Shown here piece after piece: positions 47,955 to 59,998 of a stretch of 64,000 nt of DNA. This DNA is from Erigeron canadensis (Eukaryota > Streptophyta > Magnoliopsida > Asterales > Asteraceae). The translations under genes and the position numbers were made by a program. The notes beneath the pieces were generated by a model. That model was not told the origin of the DNA, did not search any database, and saw only the letters and a list, made by a program, of their open reading frames with translations. The stretch is from NCBI RefSeq assembly GCF_010389155.1, contig NC_057766.1, positions 27,165,516 through 27,229,515 of the forward strand. Direction: 5' to 3'. Position 1 is the first letter of the stretch. Each line of letters starts with the position of its first letter.

Positions 47955-48099
47955 AAAGTAAGTAACGTCTAATGGCGTCTTTTACGGGTTTGAGTCCCAA
48001 TACCTCGACGGTGTATAGTTTAAGATGTAGACAGCCTTAGCTCTACCACGACGGTGTAGAAAGGTTGCTTCAAGGTTCTATCTAAAGATAGAAAAGGAC
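47955..48099 (-). mobile_element. Au-like SINE fragment interrupted by the solo LTR
   Basis: Minus strand has CACCGTCGTGGTAGAGCTAA, GGCTGTCTACATCTTA and GGTATTGGGACTCAAACCCG, typical of this SINE type. The sequence continues as CTCCTGCAAT beyond 49,991, on the other side of the solo LTR. Confidence 0.55.
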
Positions 48100-49986
48100 T
48101 GAAAGGACTAGACTCGATAACCGAAAATATAAGAAAAATTTTTTTTTTACCCCACTGCGCCGCAGTGGAAAGCCTCGGCAAGAACAGGGACGAAGCCTCA
48201 CTGCGCCGCAGTGGGAGGAAACCAAAAATTGTCCGAGGATTCCCACTGCACCGCAGTGGGAGACCTGACCTGCAACCCTAAGACCATTTTGACAACCAAA
48301 CCAACTTAAAACCTTCATGTGACGCAAAGAGCTTCACATACTACATTCTGAAAGTTTCTAACAACACCATAAATATATTTCCAACACAATTACATCACAA
48401 CTGAATTCAAAACCCATGGACGCCATCAAATGGGTCATTTACCTATTTTGACACCATTTTCGCCTGACATTCAAAATTACAATTTTTCAAAAGCTTTACA
48501 CCTGAACTTTTGCAGAATTACAACCAAAACATCACCATAAAACCAAAATGTACCAAGAGCCAAAGGAGGGGGACAACTAGGCATCTACACCAAATATCGC
48601 CATTCATCCAAGAATGACCTAAATACCTTCAAGACTTCCAAAAGTTACTTCAAGCTCTAATTCAACTTTCTTCAAATCAACAACACTAGTTCCTTCTTCT
48701 GGAACTACCTATAAAAGTGTAAACAACTAAAATATAAGCAAAGGCTTAGTGAATATACTTGCATACATTTACGAATACGAAGGAGGGCATAATACAAGGA
48801 CTTTCACATATAACCTATGGCATCGTCATGTCACATTTACATATTCACCTTGCACACAAACAATACATATATAGATCCATATAAGCTAAACAATCATATC
48901 TATCGGGATTCTTGGGCCCCGGAGGTTCTTAAGCCTCATATCACATCAACTATCGGGATTCTTAGGCCCCGGAGGTTCTTAGGCCTCATAAACAATGCCC
49001 CACATGGGCTTCATGCCAAATCAATTACCATGCTTGGAACATTCACATCTCATGGTAATTGACCCAACGTAAACATAAGGGTATGCAAATATACCCACCT
49101 CCTCCGCAACAAAGATAATAACGCTAAATGAACAAGCACAAGCAATCTTCAACCTATGGTCATATCGTTAAAATGCATAAGCTTACATTCACAACTATGA
49201 CTAGCTCAACCTAGTCATACTCAATCACTAGCCTTCCTAGACCCAAAACCCAACCCATTTGTCATTGAGTTTCATTTTCTTTAACAAACACACTAGGTAG
49301 TTCAACATACCATTTTCATCAATAATTCCATAACTAGTCAAAATTCATCTTTTCTCAAGAACTAAAATTTATCACTTGCACTCATTATTTTCATAAACAA
49401 CATATCATATAACTCAATGACAACTAGGTTAACTAAGAAATTGGGGAAAAATTAATCATAATTCAATTTCTAGCAAAACTCCCAATTTGGTTCATCCATG
49501 AACCCTAATTTCAAGAGAAAGAGGAAACTAAATTTAGGGGAAATCAATACCTCAACAATAGAAGATAATAGATTAGGGTTTTCAAGCCACAATTTCTTCC
49601 CCTTTTTCTTTCAAATTTCGGCCACCACCACCAACCTACAAACCCTAGCTTTTGAATTCTTGAATAAAGATTACTTGATGGTGATGATTAAAGACTTTGC
49701 TCTTGGATGAGTTATTCTTTGATTTTGAAAGAATAAGAGAAGGAATGCATGAAGGGAAGAAGAAATTAAGAGTGGAAGTATGATTCACACTCAAAAGAAA
49801 ATGTCTGGCACTTCCTATGAGTGCCACGACCCACTTCTCAAATTGGTGGGTATTTTACCCGCTATCCGCTAAAGTTCCAACTAAATTAACCCCATATCCA
49901 AAAATAAAATACTAGGAAATTAATTTAATGTCAAAACTATAAAAAGAGGTTAGTTTCTTTTACCTTAAAATATTTGGGGTGTTACA
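48100..49986 (-). mobile_element. Solo LTR (1,887 bp) with 5-bp TSD AGGAC
   Basis: On the minus strand it starts TGTAACACCCCAAATATTTT, a common plant LTR start, and ends CCTTTCA. The flanking AGGAC repeats are at 48095-48099 and 49987-49991. There is no internal domain or second LTR, so it is a recombination product. It contains three 17-bp palindromes of type CCACTGCGCCGCAGTGG (48152, 48198, 48243) and a direct repeat of a 39-bp unit (48901-48939, 48951-48989). Confidence 0.8.
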
Positions 49987-49991
49987 AGGAC

Positions 49992-51667
49992 CTCCTGCAA
50001 TATAAACAAATCATGAATTTGGTTGGGTGATCAAAGTTTTTCTTTTTCTTTAGTGATCCATCTGTATTTTTTATTTTATTTTTTTGCATTTTTCTTCAGT
50101 TCTTTGTGATATATAAGTTTCTTTCTTGATTATTTTTTTTCCTTTGTGATTTATTGGAGTAAACATAACATGGTGGCGTGGTTCTTCTATTTTCTTTATA
50201 AGAGAAACGAATATTCGCGATAACATGGAAGATTGAACCTAAAAACTGTAAACAACCCGAAAAACTATATATATACTTAGCAGGCTAATTATTAAATAAA
50301 TTTGAGCTTGGATGTAGTGACAACATTTGAACATGATTGAAGTTGCTTGTAATTGAACTTTTTTTTATTGTTTCTTTTATGGAGTTTTAGAATATTATGT
50401 TTTATGAAGTTATTAATGAAAAAAAGGATTTTACATTTTTGTATTTATGTTATCATTTTTTAGAAAACACGTAAAACGATACTTGTGTTTCCCTCAACGC
50501 GAGATTTGAACTACCTACTTGTTTTATAGTGAAATAAAATTTTTTGAATTAATGACTTTATTTCTCATATAGTTTTTTCATTCGGTCGTACATCATATGG
50601 GAATTAACCTAGTTTTATACCTATACACTTAAAAGCCAATAGCGCTTTATGTAATGGCTAACTTTATGAAATGCTCTAGTCATTGATTGTTAATTTATAA
50701 TGATTTATTTTTATTTTTTTTTTATAAAAAAGTCTTGCTTTGTAATTGAACTAGATTATTATCCACGTAATACGCGGAAAACATATATAATTAATGACAT
50801 GTTAAATTTTTATAATATCATAATTTGACAAATATTTAACCAAGTAAGAATTAAACTACTAAATAGCAAGAACTTACATTAGTGATCGTTTAGATTCCGG
50901 TTAACAATGACCATACAATTGTAAAATGAATACATCATCTATTAAAGGTCTCGCTAAGTAAGTTTTTTGTTTCTTTGGATGTCTTTCCTTCATCCGAATA
51001 TCTCTGCATTGTCATTGTACTTGTCCTTTAACATTTTGCTCGAATAATTTAGTTATACACTAAAATTATTAAGCAACTTAATTATCAATCTATATATCGC
51101 ATGTTGTGTTAATCTAAGTTAACATTTTGCATAACATCATTTCAATTTTCATAAAATTATTTTTTTGATAAATAATCGTTCCATATTTGTTTTTAGGTTA
51201 TTTATTAATTAAGAAGGCTGATTTGACATACGGTCCAATTTTCAAAACATTCATTTAATAAAAACATTATATGATAAAATATCCTATACAAAAATCCTTA
51301 TAACAAAATTTTATTCGTTATATGATAAAAATCTTACAAAAATATAAATAAATCAAAACGTATTACATTAAAAAAATATTATTTTATGGTAAAAAACATA
51401 AAAAATAATTTTAAAGATAAAAAATGATGTCAAATATAAAAATATCAGTTTCTATAATTATATCATTAAAAACATTAATTAATAATGTCTACAAACTTAA
51501 ATATGGAAATAATAATAATTAAAATTTATTAAAATAAAATTAAATCTAGAAAAGTTAAATAAGGTATATATCATCATCATTTGATCTAATGGCTATAATT
51601 AAAAGCTAAATTTCATCTAAGGGTTCATACTTCTCTAATTATGAATTAAGGTTTCTCTTTTATATAT
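49992..51667. other. AT-rich DNA, nothing recognised
   Basis: Long AT-rich stretch with no supported coding exon, terminal repeat or RNA gene. Confidence 0.5.
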
Positions 51668-51970
51668 ATTTAGAGATGAAGGAATTAGTTTACTGGAATG
51701 TAACTATCTTTTACCGAATGTCTATCGTAGGAAAAAACTAAAGTTGTGTGTATTGTATGTAAGCACCTCAAAAAAATGTTTATTGTATGTAAGAAAATAT
51801 ACGTGACAACCATATACAGGTGCCACTTGTCTGATTTTAATTTGTTGAAACGAAATTCTTACATACAATAAACATTATTTTGAGTTGTTTACATACAATA
51901 CATATAACTTTAGTTATTTCTTACTATAGACATTCATTTAAAGTTTCTTATATTTCAGGAAATTAATTTT
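51668..51970. mobile_element. Diverged copy of the 290-bp Mutator-like MITE
   Basis: Inverted arms GGAATTAGTTTACTGGAATG...TTCAGGAAATTAATTTT and the internal AAAGTTGTGTGTATTGTATG match 18,950-19,239. The TSD is not clear here. Confidence 0.7.
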
Positions 51971-52149
51971 TTGAATGAAGTACAAAAAAATGTTAATAAT
52001 TGAAAAATCATGAGATGAAGTAAATGTATTTATTATGCACCAGCGATCTACTTGACTTTTTTTTAAAAGTCTTACTTTGTACTATGCATTAGTGATCTAC
52101 TAACTTTTACTGAAAAACCATGAGCTGAAGTAAATGTGTTTAATATGTG

Positions 52150-52640
52150 TAAGTAAAAACCGAGCCGAAAAATGAAAAACCGAACCAAAAAAATCAAAAA
52201 CCAACCAAAACCCATTGATTTCGTTTTCGTTTTTTATAACCGAACGGATTGGTTCAGATTTCGGTTTCATATGCCAAAAAACCAATTAAAAACCGAACCA
52301 AACCATAACAAATATATTTTTAATTTATTTTATATTTATATCATATTAAATTTATGTTTATTACTTATAATTTGTAAATATATTAATATATTTAAACTTT
52401 TGTGGTTTTAGTATACAAATTTTGTATAAATTGTTTGTTTTAGATTAAAACGTAGAATAAAATCAATTCGTTTTATAAAAGTTATATTAACTTTAACACC
52501 TAAAAAATCGATCCGAACCAAAAACCGACAAGCCGAACCGAACAAAAACCGAATCCAATAATTTTGGTTTTTCTAAAAACCTAATGGAATGGTTCTGGTT
52601 TATGTTTTAGGCAAAAACCTATCCATACTCACCCTAGTGT
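52150..52640. mobile_element. AACCGAACC-rich foldback MITE remnant
   Basis: Runs of AACCGAACCAAA (52,160-52,310) face inverted or same-type runs at 52,500-52,620, ending CTATCCATACTCACCCTA, a hAT-like terminus. The left terminus does not match well. Confidence 0.45.
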
Positions 52641-55079
52641 TTGCTACCGCAATGCAATGCAATACTATCCAAGATGGCCCAAATTGGAGACCTAGATTCA
52701 TACTTGATCCATTGGGCTGCACTCGAATTGTTTTCATGAAACATTTTTGTTTTAAGTTCTTATAATTCTCTTTTATGTATGCAAAAAACTGTTTCTTGCC
52801 TCATTATCAATTTTAATTAGGTATGAAGTTCGAGATGACATGCTTCCTGTTAGGAAACTTGACTCGTTGCTTTGATAATGTCTCGTTAAGGCATCGAGGT
52901 TTTGCTTATGTAATCAATAATCAGAGGAGTATACAACAAAAAGATTTTTTGTTTAACACTTGACAACAAGTGAAAATAATAAAGATTTTTGAACATGTTA
53001 ACGATACTATGATTAAATTTAGTTACATCGTATATTTAAAACTAACTAGGCTTAGATACTTATGTAGTTAGGTAGATATAAAGTTATCACGGTTAGCGAA
53101 ACATATATTCAGTGACTTCTTAATGTAATGATACTATGATAGTATTAGAAACGTTCACATACATCTTGTGCACAACGTAAATAGTCTTGTGTATACAAGA
53201 AGTACAATGTGTCGGAGAAGATCGAGGGTCGGATAATAATGGTATGTGCTTAATCAAAATTTTTTATTTTATTGTTTATAAATACGATTCATGCATAGAA
53301 CTTAATATTTATATAGATACAAATAGTTAATAGTTGTGTTTTAATTATATATTGGTTGAACAACTTAACCAATCCTAAACAAATTGGTTACTGCCCTTCC
53401 AAAAGAATGGTCACCTTCGGCCCGGCCATAAATATATGTGCCATTTGACATAAGGCTGGGCCGCTGGGGTATAATACCGTACATGAGTCATCCATAGTTT
53501 TGTACATCTTCTTTGCTAGTAGTTGCTACCCGCCTTTATTTAGATCAATAAAATGGTACAGTATTTAACACCCGTAAAGAAGCTCTTTGACTTGCTACTA
53601 ATATCGTCTACTAAAGGTCTCAGTAGTAGTATGCAAACCTTGACCCTTTATTTAATGAACTATCTAACATCATTATGATATATAATAGACTAGATTCTCG
53701 ATCAAGGACTGCGTGGATTTGCATAAACATGTGGGTATTGGGAAACAGGCAAAAAAGCGCTAAAACGAATTATATATGGGTGACGTATTGTTGCCGTGTT
53801 GGTGTTTATGGAATATGTAGAACAATAAAACGGTTTAACATTCAAAAATGTGGAGGCGTGTCCTACTAGATGTTACTAGATGGAAAAAGTGGTGTAACTT
53901 CATTATTGTATAGCTTTGTGATTTTTTTATAAGTATGACCGCCTGCAATTGATTAGGGGTTTCGATGAATAAAAATCTATCTTTCAAAATAAAAAATAAA
54001 AAAAATTTATTATTATTAAATACGAGTATTTAACTAGATATGTCAAGTAGATATTGTTAGTATTAATATTAAGAAAATACTCGTAATAAAGATCAACTTA
54101 CTAGTCATTCTAAATTTTCATCATGGAGGAGTAAGGTAATGATTCAAGTATGATATCTCTTGTATGTTTTGCAAGTGGTTTTCCACAAATGCGATAAAAC
54201 TTCCTCAAACTCAAATAGCTCTGCATCGTATAACCACCGAAATTATAGTTTGTAATTACATCTTTGATATCCTCATGATAATTGAAGGCGACCCTGATAA
54301 AAAAAAAAAAAAGAAGCCCCTTATAAGACATGATTATAGTATATAATGTCATTTTGAAAAAGCCTCTTATAAAACATGTTATCCAGAGAATATAAATACT
54401 TTGGAATCATATGATATAACCATGAGGTATGAGATTTCTTGAACAGAACCCAATATATTAAGTTTTAACAACAAACCATACTGCAAGCAATTCAAGCATT
54501 CTATAAGTAAATTGATAAGTGTACTTAGGTTGAATGTTCCTAAACTGATTCAACTTAAAAACCAAAGATTAAAATATCTTATATGTCTTTGTCATCTTTA
54601 AACTTTCAAAGCTTAGCTTCACTTAACATAAACAACTAAGAATCACATAATTAGGGTTCATATAATATGTGTGTATGTTGCGTGGTTTCTCGAATTGTAT
54701 TGAATTGTTACGAGTTTCTTTGGATCAGCAATGTGCTTTTTGGGAGTTATTGCATATTTTGCATTCCAACTCATTAATTTATTTTTGAGCTTACCATAAC
54801 AACAATAAGCTATAAGTTAAATGGAAAAAAAAAAGTTATTTTTTAAATACAATTATAAAGTATTCACGAATGAATCTCAAGCAAAAATAAAATATTTCAA
54901 AGTTAAAAACATTATATCATTAAGCTTTCGACTTTAAACTTTACATATAACTTTAGAAAAAAAATTTATATTAAAAATAAGATGTAAATTACTTGCAAAT
55001 ATCAAAAGTTTTACCATACATAAACAAAAAGTCAATGACATCAATCTAATTATCTAACATAAGGGAAAAGGAATTGCTC
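52641..55079. other. AT-rich intergenic DNA, nothing recognised
   Basis: Frames up to 80 codons exist but lack motifs or splice context. No gene supported. Confidence 0.45.
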
Positions 55080-55290
55080 ACTGCCGTTTTTTACGAATAT
55101 TGGGTTTGAATACCACGACGGTGTATGAGAAACGTTAAGATGTAGTCAGACCTTATCTGTACCTTTGCATAGAGACTATTTACAGATTCTACCTAAATGA
55201 TAGAAAAAGACCTCCAACTTTTTCATTGGAAGAGGATTAAACCTGTAACATTTGTCTCGAAAGGCAAGAGTATTTACCACATGAGATCTC
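55080..55290 (-). mobile_element. Au-like SINE remnant
   Basis: Minus strand contains GGTACAGATAAGGTCTGACT then ACATCTTAAC and CACCGTCGTGGTATTCAAAC, the same family as 47,955-48,099. Confidence 0.55.
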
Positions 55291-55697
55291 GATCCAACAT
55301 TACAAAGAACATAAAATAAATTTATAACTAATTCAAGTCAAAATGATTAAAAATAATAATAATTAGAAACAACTTTCACTTTTTTGTGGAGTATTTCAAA
55401 TCCTTTCAAGTTGTTCTATACAATGACCAAAAAAAACATGACATAAAACATATCGAAGGTGGCTAATAATAGCACCACCCCAGATGTTAGATCCATCTAC
55501 TCACCTACATCAAATTTAATGTCTCATTTCCAATCCAATCTAATAATAACTATTTATTCGTTCAACAAACTCTTTTTTCTTCATTCAATTCCCCAATTAC
55601 TAAACTTCATATCCATCTTTTTCATACACCCCATTATATAATCATCATCATACTTATAAATTCATTATTAAAGATCACACAAAAACAATTTCTAACA
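55291..55697 (+). promoter_or_regulatory. PAS2 upstream region
   Basis: ATTATATAATC at about 55,632, 66 bp before the ATG, may be the TATA element. The leader is C/T- and A-rich. No other motif asserted. Confidence 0.35.
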
Positions 55698-58600
55698 ATG
55701 GCTGGATTTCTATCAAATCTCAAAAGATTATATCTCACTGCTTATAACTGGGTTGTATTTGCTGGATGGCAAGTTTTTTGATTTCCCTTAAAAAAATCTT
55801 TTAATTTTTGTATTCATACCTGTGACATCTTACGAGGAAACATAACGTGTGACCATTAGGCCACCTTGGTGGTGGTTTTTGTATGATTTTGATAAGTTAT
55901 ATTATAATGATGTAGTATGATAACATCTTGTTTTTTTGTGTGATGATTTAGGTTTCAAGTATTGTTTTTGACTTTGAAAACATTAAAGGAATCTGGGCAT
56001 GAACATGTTTACAGTAACATTGAGAAACCACTTTTGTTAGCTCAATCTGCTGCCTTTTTAGAGGTATATTCTAAAACCCTTTTAAATTTAGAGTTTTATT
56101 TGTGTGAAATCTTGAATTCCCAGTAAAATATATTTGTGATTGCCACACACTTTAGTCGAGGTCTGTCTCGAAGCAGCCTCTATATCTCAGGTAGAGGTAT
56201 GACTGTCTACATCTTACCTTCCCTTTTTAAGACTCTTACGGGATTGGGTATGCCGTTGTTGTTATCTTTTTTGAAAATCTTGATGTGGGTTAGGGGCAAA
56301 ATTTGAACTTTTAAAGATGGTAACAACTTTGTTGAAGTATATGTTTTTGTGCTTTCCAAATAAGGGAAAGATATCGTGTCATCATATTGGGTCATCATAT
56401 TGATTTTGTTGAAGTATATGTCATCATATTTGATTTTGTTTTTCGTCATTTCAAACGGATCATTTTTTTTTTAATAGTAAATTTGGCAGTCGGTTCTTTT
56501 GTTGTTTTTTTCGTATTGGTCATATATAATTTTGGGACTAGTCTTAGTTGTACTCGATGTGATCTCGACTAAAAGTTTGTTACGTTGCAAATGCACTTTT
56601 TGTTCATATGATGACATTAGTTAGTAGCACTTAACACATGGTCTGTGGATTTGTTGCGTAGATGCATTATAATCCGGTTACTATGCCTACAACATAGACC
56701 CCTTAAAAACTTAACTGAATTATTGGTTCATTAGTTGGTTTGCCTTTGTATTAGGAAGTGTAGTTAGGCCTATCAGATAATTAGGTACTGAATTGTGTTT
56801 TGAAGGTCTAGAATTTTAGCCATTAGCGGACTTATATTGTATACGAAGTTTGTAGATTATGAATTCACTGCGAGTGTATTTTGACTAGTATTTTTTTTGT
56901 CTGATTGTCGTTCGAACAGATACTACATGGGATTATAGGTTAGTTCTTTGTCACTCATAAACTATGATTTCATTCAACACGATTTTTAGTTCTGTTAACT
57001 AACCTTTTGTTTTCTTTTTATAATTGGTCTATGTTCAAAAGGCTTGGTAAGATCCCCAGTTTCAGCAACACTGCCTCAAATAAGTTCTAGATTGTATGTG
57101 GTGTGGGGAATCCTGTATAGTATTCCTGAGGTTAGAAAGCTATATACTCCTTTTTGCTAATACCTCTGATACAATCATATTGAGAAATAAAGCTCGATGG
57201 TGACAGGTTCAAACGCATCCTATTGTCAGCTCATTGGTTATCAGTTGGTGTATCACTGAGGTAAGTCTTGAATGATTGCCAAATTTTGGATGTGATAAGC
57301 AAGCAAATATTGTATGTATTGTGGAATAAACTGTAGTCTTTGTGGCATTAATAGTTAATATGGACAAGTTCAAATATCTAAACATATATTTATGGTCTTG
57401 ATGATTAGATTATTCGGTATTCTTTCTTTGGTACAAAGGAGGCATTTGGTTCTGCTCCATACTGGCTGTTATGGCTTAGGTTTGACCTTTATCCTCTGGT
57501 TATATGAATATTTTGCTATCTGTTATTAAATTTGTACTCCCCCTGTGCTTTGATTGAAACTTTTGACCATAGATAGGCGAGTGGGGTTGGTTGGTTGGTT
57601 AGGGATACAACAGGTCATTTCTCAAACAGAAAAAACATACAAGGTCAGCTCGGGTTCATCTGCAAACACTTTTTTTTGTACAATTTTCATATTAACCTGT
57701 TTGACCTACACCTCTTTTAGTTATCTTTTTGATTTGGCATGTTAAAAAGAAAAAACAAATCGATCCATTCTTTAAAAAAATGGTCAAAACTTCGCCATCT
57801 CTGGAAACTACCAACTAGTGTGTAAGTTTAATATAATGATCATCAGATCATGGACTTTAGTGTGAAATTATATTAGTAAGGAATGCATGATGCAATTAGT
57901 ATTAGTCTATTAGAATCATAAAAGATGGGATTGTTGACATTTTCAAGGGCCTGTAGGAATATATCTTCGTTAGACTTATATGAGTTGCATTGTATCTCTA
58001 GTGATCATTTTTGGTTATGAGTCCAGGTATAGCACCTTCCTCGTGTTGTATCCAACTGGAATTGCCAGTGAAATTGGTATTATCTATAACGCTCTACCTT
58101 ATATGAAGGTAACAACAAGTTTCAATCTCTGTTACTATCTGATGATCCCCTTGCTGCTTTGAAATATTAAATTTTTGAATACATATTATAGTAATCTAAC
58201 CAGTGACTCTGATTTAGTAATTAGTAGAGTAAATATCTGACACCTACCATGAACATGATTAAACTTACCATCTGATGATGTTGTCGTTTGAAATGGCATA
58301 ATAGTAGGCCCCAGTTGAAATTTGTATGCCTGTTCATCACATATATTAATATTATAACATCATCTCATAAAATGGTAAATTCGAATGTATGTTTGGTCAG
58401 TGCAGTATATTTACACTTAGTTTGTAGTAACAAACTACTCGTATTAGTTATGATGGACACTTGGGGTAACTCTACCATGAAAACTTTCCAAAAAGGTCAA
58501 ATTGCACACAAAAAGGTCCGCACCTCATTTTTTGTGTATCTTTATAAAAAAATTTCAAATCATTGTTTCGGTGTCGATATGACATTGACAGGATTACATA

Positions 58601-59228
58601 TATGGTTTTGACGTGGCACCGGTCAGCTTGGGGGTACTAAAATCTGTAAATTTGATATTTTCGAAGTATTGACCCTAAACAATGATTCCAAAATACATTC
58701 CGATGTTTAGAATTGATTGAGAAGCGTTCCATTTGCATGCAACCACCCCAAAAATGAAATGAATAGAATGGTTTGAATGAGATCTAAACTCTGAATATGG
58801 TCTCTTTGATTCAGGAATCTGGAATGTATTCCATAAGGATGCCCAACAAATGGAACTTTTCATTTGATTACTTCTATCTGGCAATTGTGGTACTCGCAAT
58901 ATATGTACCAGGTAAGATTACTTAAGGAGCCAGTGGATTTGAGTCGTGAAGTTGTCTTTATTATTTATACCAGTAGAAAAACTGTTCCTTGACTCCAAAA
59001 TTGCCTATGCTTGACCTTAAGTATATGCATCTCTATAACCATTGGGTTTGGGAGAAAGGGAGGGGGGTTGGCTCTGTTAGCTTTAAAGACATCAACGTTT
59101 ATGCTTGTTGAGCATTTCAAAGTTCTATCCTGACCAGATGGACAACGTTTTTTGCAGGAATTCCTCACTTGTATGGCTACATGCTTGGACAAAGAAAGAA
59201 GACTTTGTCAAAATCGAAAAAGGCGTGA
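55698..59228 (+). CDS. PAS2: Very-long-chain 3-hydroxyacyl-CoA dehydratase, PASTICCINO 2-like
   Basis: ER membrane enzyme for the third step of very-long-chain fatty-acid elongation (3-hydroxyacyl-CoA to trans-2-enoyl-CoA), acting with the elongase complex. Nine exons: 55698-55768, 55952-56063, 56920-56938, 57042-57130, 57207-57260, 57409-57479, 58027-58108, 58815-58911, 59158-59228. They total 221 aa, the same length as Arabidopsis PAS2. It starts MAGFLSNLKRLYLTAYNWVV. Catalytic Tyr147 and Glu154 are present in RYSTFLVLYPTGIASE, with the Y-x6-E spacing of the Phs1/HACD family. Several hydrophobic segments span the membrane, and the C-terminus KSKKA is Lys-rich. Intron 1 has a GC donor (TG|GCAAGT), the only reading that keeps the frame. 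Exon 3 is only 19 nt. Intron 2 contains a SINE. Confidence 0.95.
56152..56271 (+). mobile_element. SINE fragment in PAS2 intron 2
   Basis: GACTGTCTACATCTTACC ... GGGATTGGGTATGCCGTTG then TTGTT is the usual 3' half of an Au-like SINE, in the sense direction of the gene. Confidence 0.6.
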
Positions 59229-59807
59229 TGCTTGAAGATGGCACATTCGAGTTATCTTCATTCTTTAGAAACACTCCGCCCAATTCGTTGTTGGGTGGAT
59301 TATAACCATCTTTGATGAGTGATGTCCTTGTATCTTTTGTGTTTAGTCTGTGTGTTCCATCCGTTTGTTAATTGATGATTTAATCTTCATAGCATAATTC
59401 TTTTGCTAGACACAAGCCTTAGGTTGAAAAATCAACACTTCCATAACAGATATTTTATCTGGTAACTATTATACAACATTTTTTTGTGATAATTGTAAAA
59501 CTATATTTATTATTTGTTCAAAAGTATCAACAAGAAATGATAGATAAAAGGAAATATTTCCTAGCTGTGTGTTTCTTTCGCTTTGGTAAAATTTAATAAT
59601 TTTAAATATATGTTATCCTTGAATAAATTTGTAATAAGAGATTGTGAGGTCATTTTACGGGCAGAAATTGGCAAATCAATCAATGTCCTTCTGAAGGAGT
59701 CAAGTTTTTTGCAATATATAGTGTGACGGGAAACTAGTATAATCATTAGAAAATTTTACTTGCATCTTTGGTCTCATTGATCCAATAAATTTTTACGAGG
59801 AGCGTAA
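59229..59807. other. PAS2 3' flank
   Basis: 3' UTR and AT-rich flank; no other gene. Confidence 0.5.
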
Positions 59808-59998
59808 GTCCACCAGGCTAAAAAAAGTCAAACCCCGACCAGGTAGTATTAGCGGCGATGTCGCCGCTAATACTGCAGGCCCTCATGTCCTTAATGATTA
59901 ATCTGACAGAGAAAATAGCGGGCCCCCTGTCAGTGTCAGAGTATTAGCGGCGACGTCGCCGCAAATACCTTGGTCGGGTTGACTTTTGCCTGGTGGTG
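59808..59998. mobile_element. Foldback MITE with near-perfect GC-rich palindromes
   Basis: Outer arms CCACCAGGCTAAAAAAAGTC and GACTTTTGCCTGGTGG are inverted. The inner ones include AGTATTAGCGGCGA-TG-TCGCCGCTAATACT (about 59,847-59,876) and a second near copy at about 59,941. Same architecture as 45,340-45,560. Confidence 0.65.

Noticed and set aside
48152..48259. Regularly spaced palindromes suggesting a CRISPR-like array
   Set aside because: Only three units inside a plant LTR; spacing reflects LTR structure, and CRISPR is not expected in a nuclear genome.
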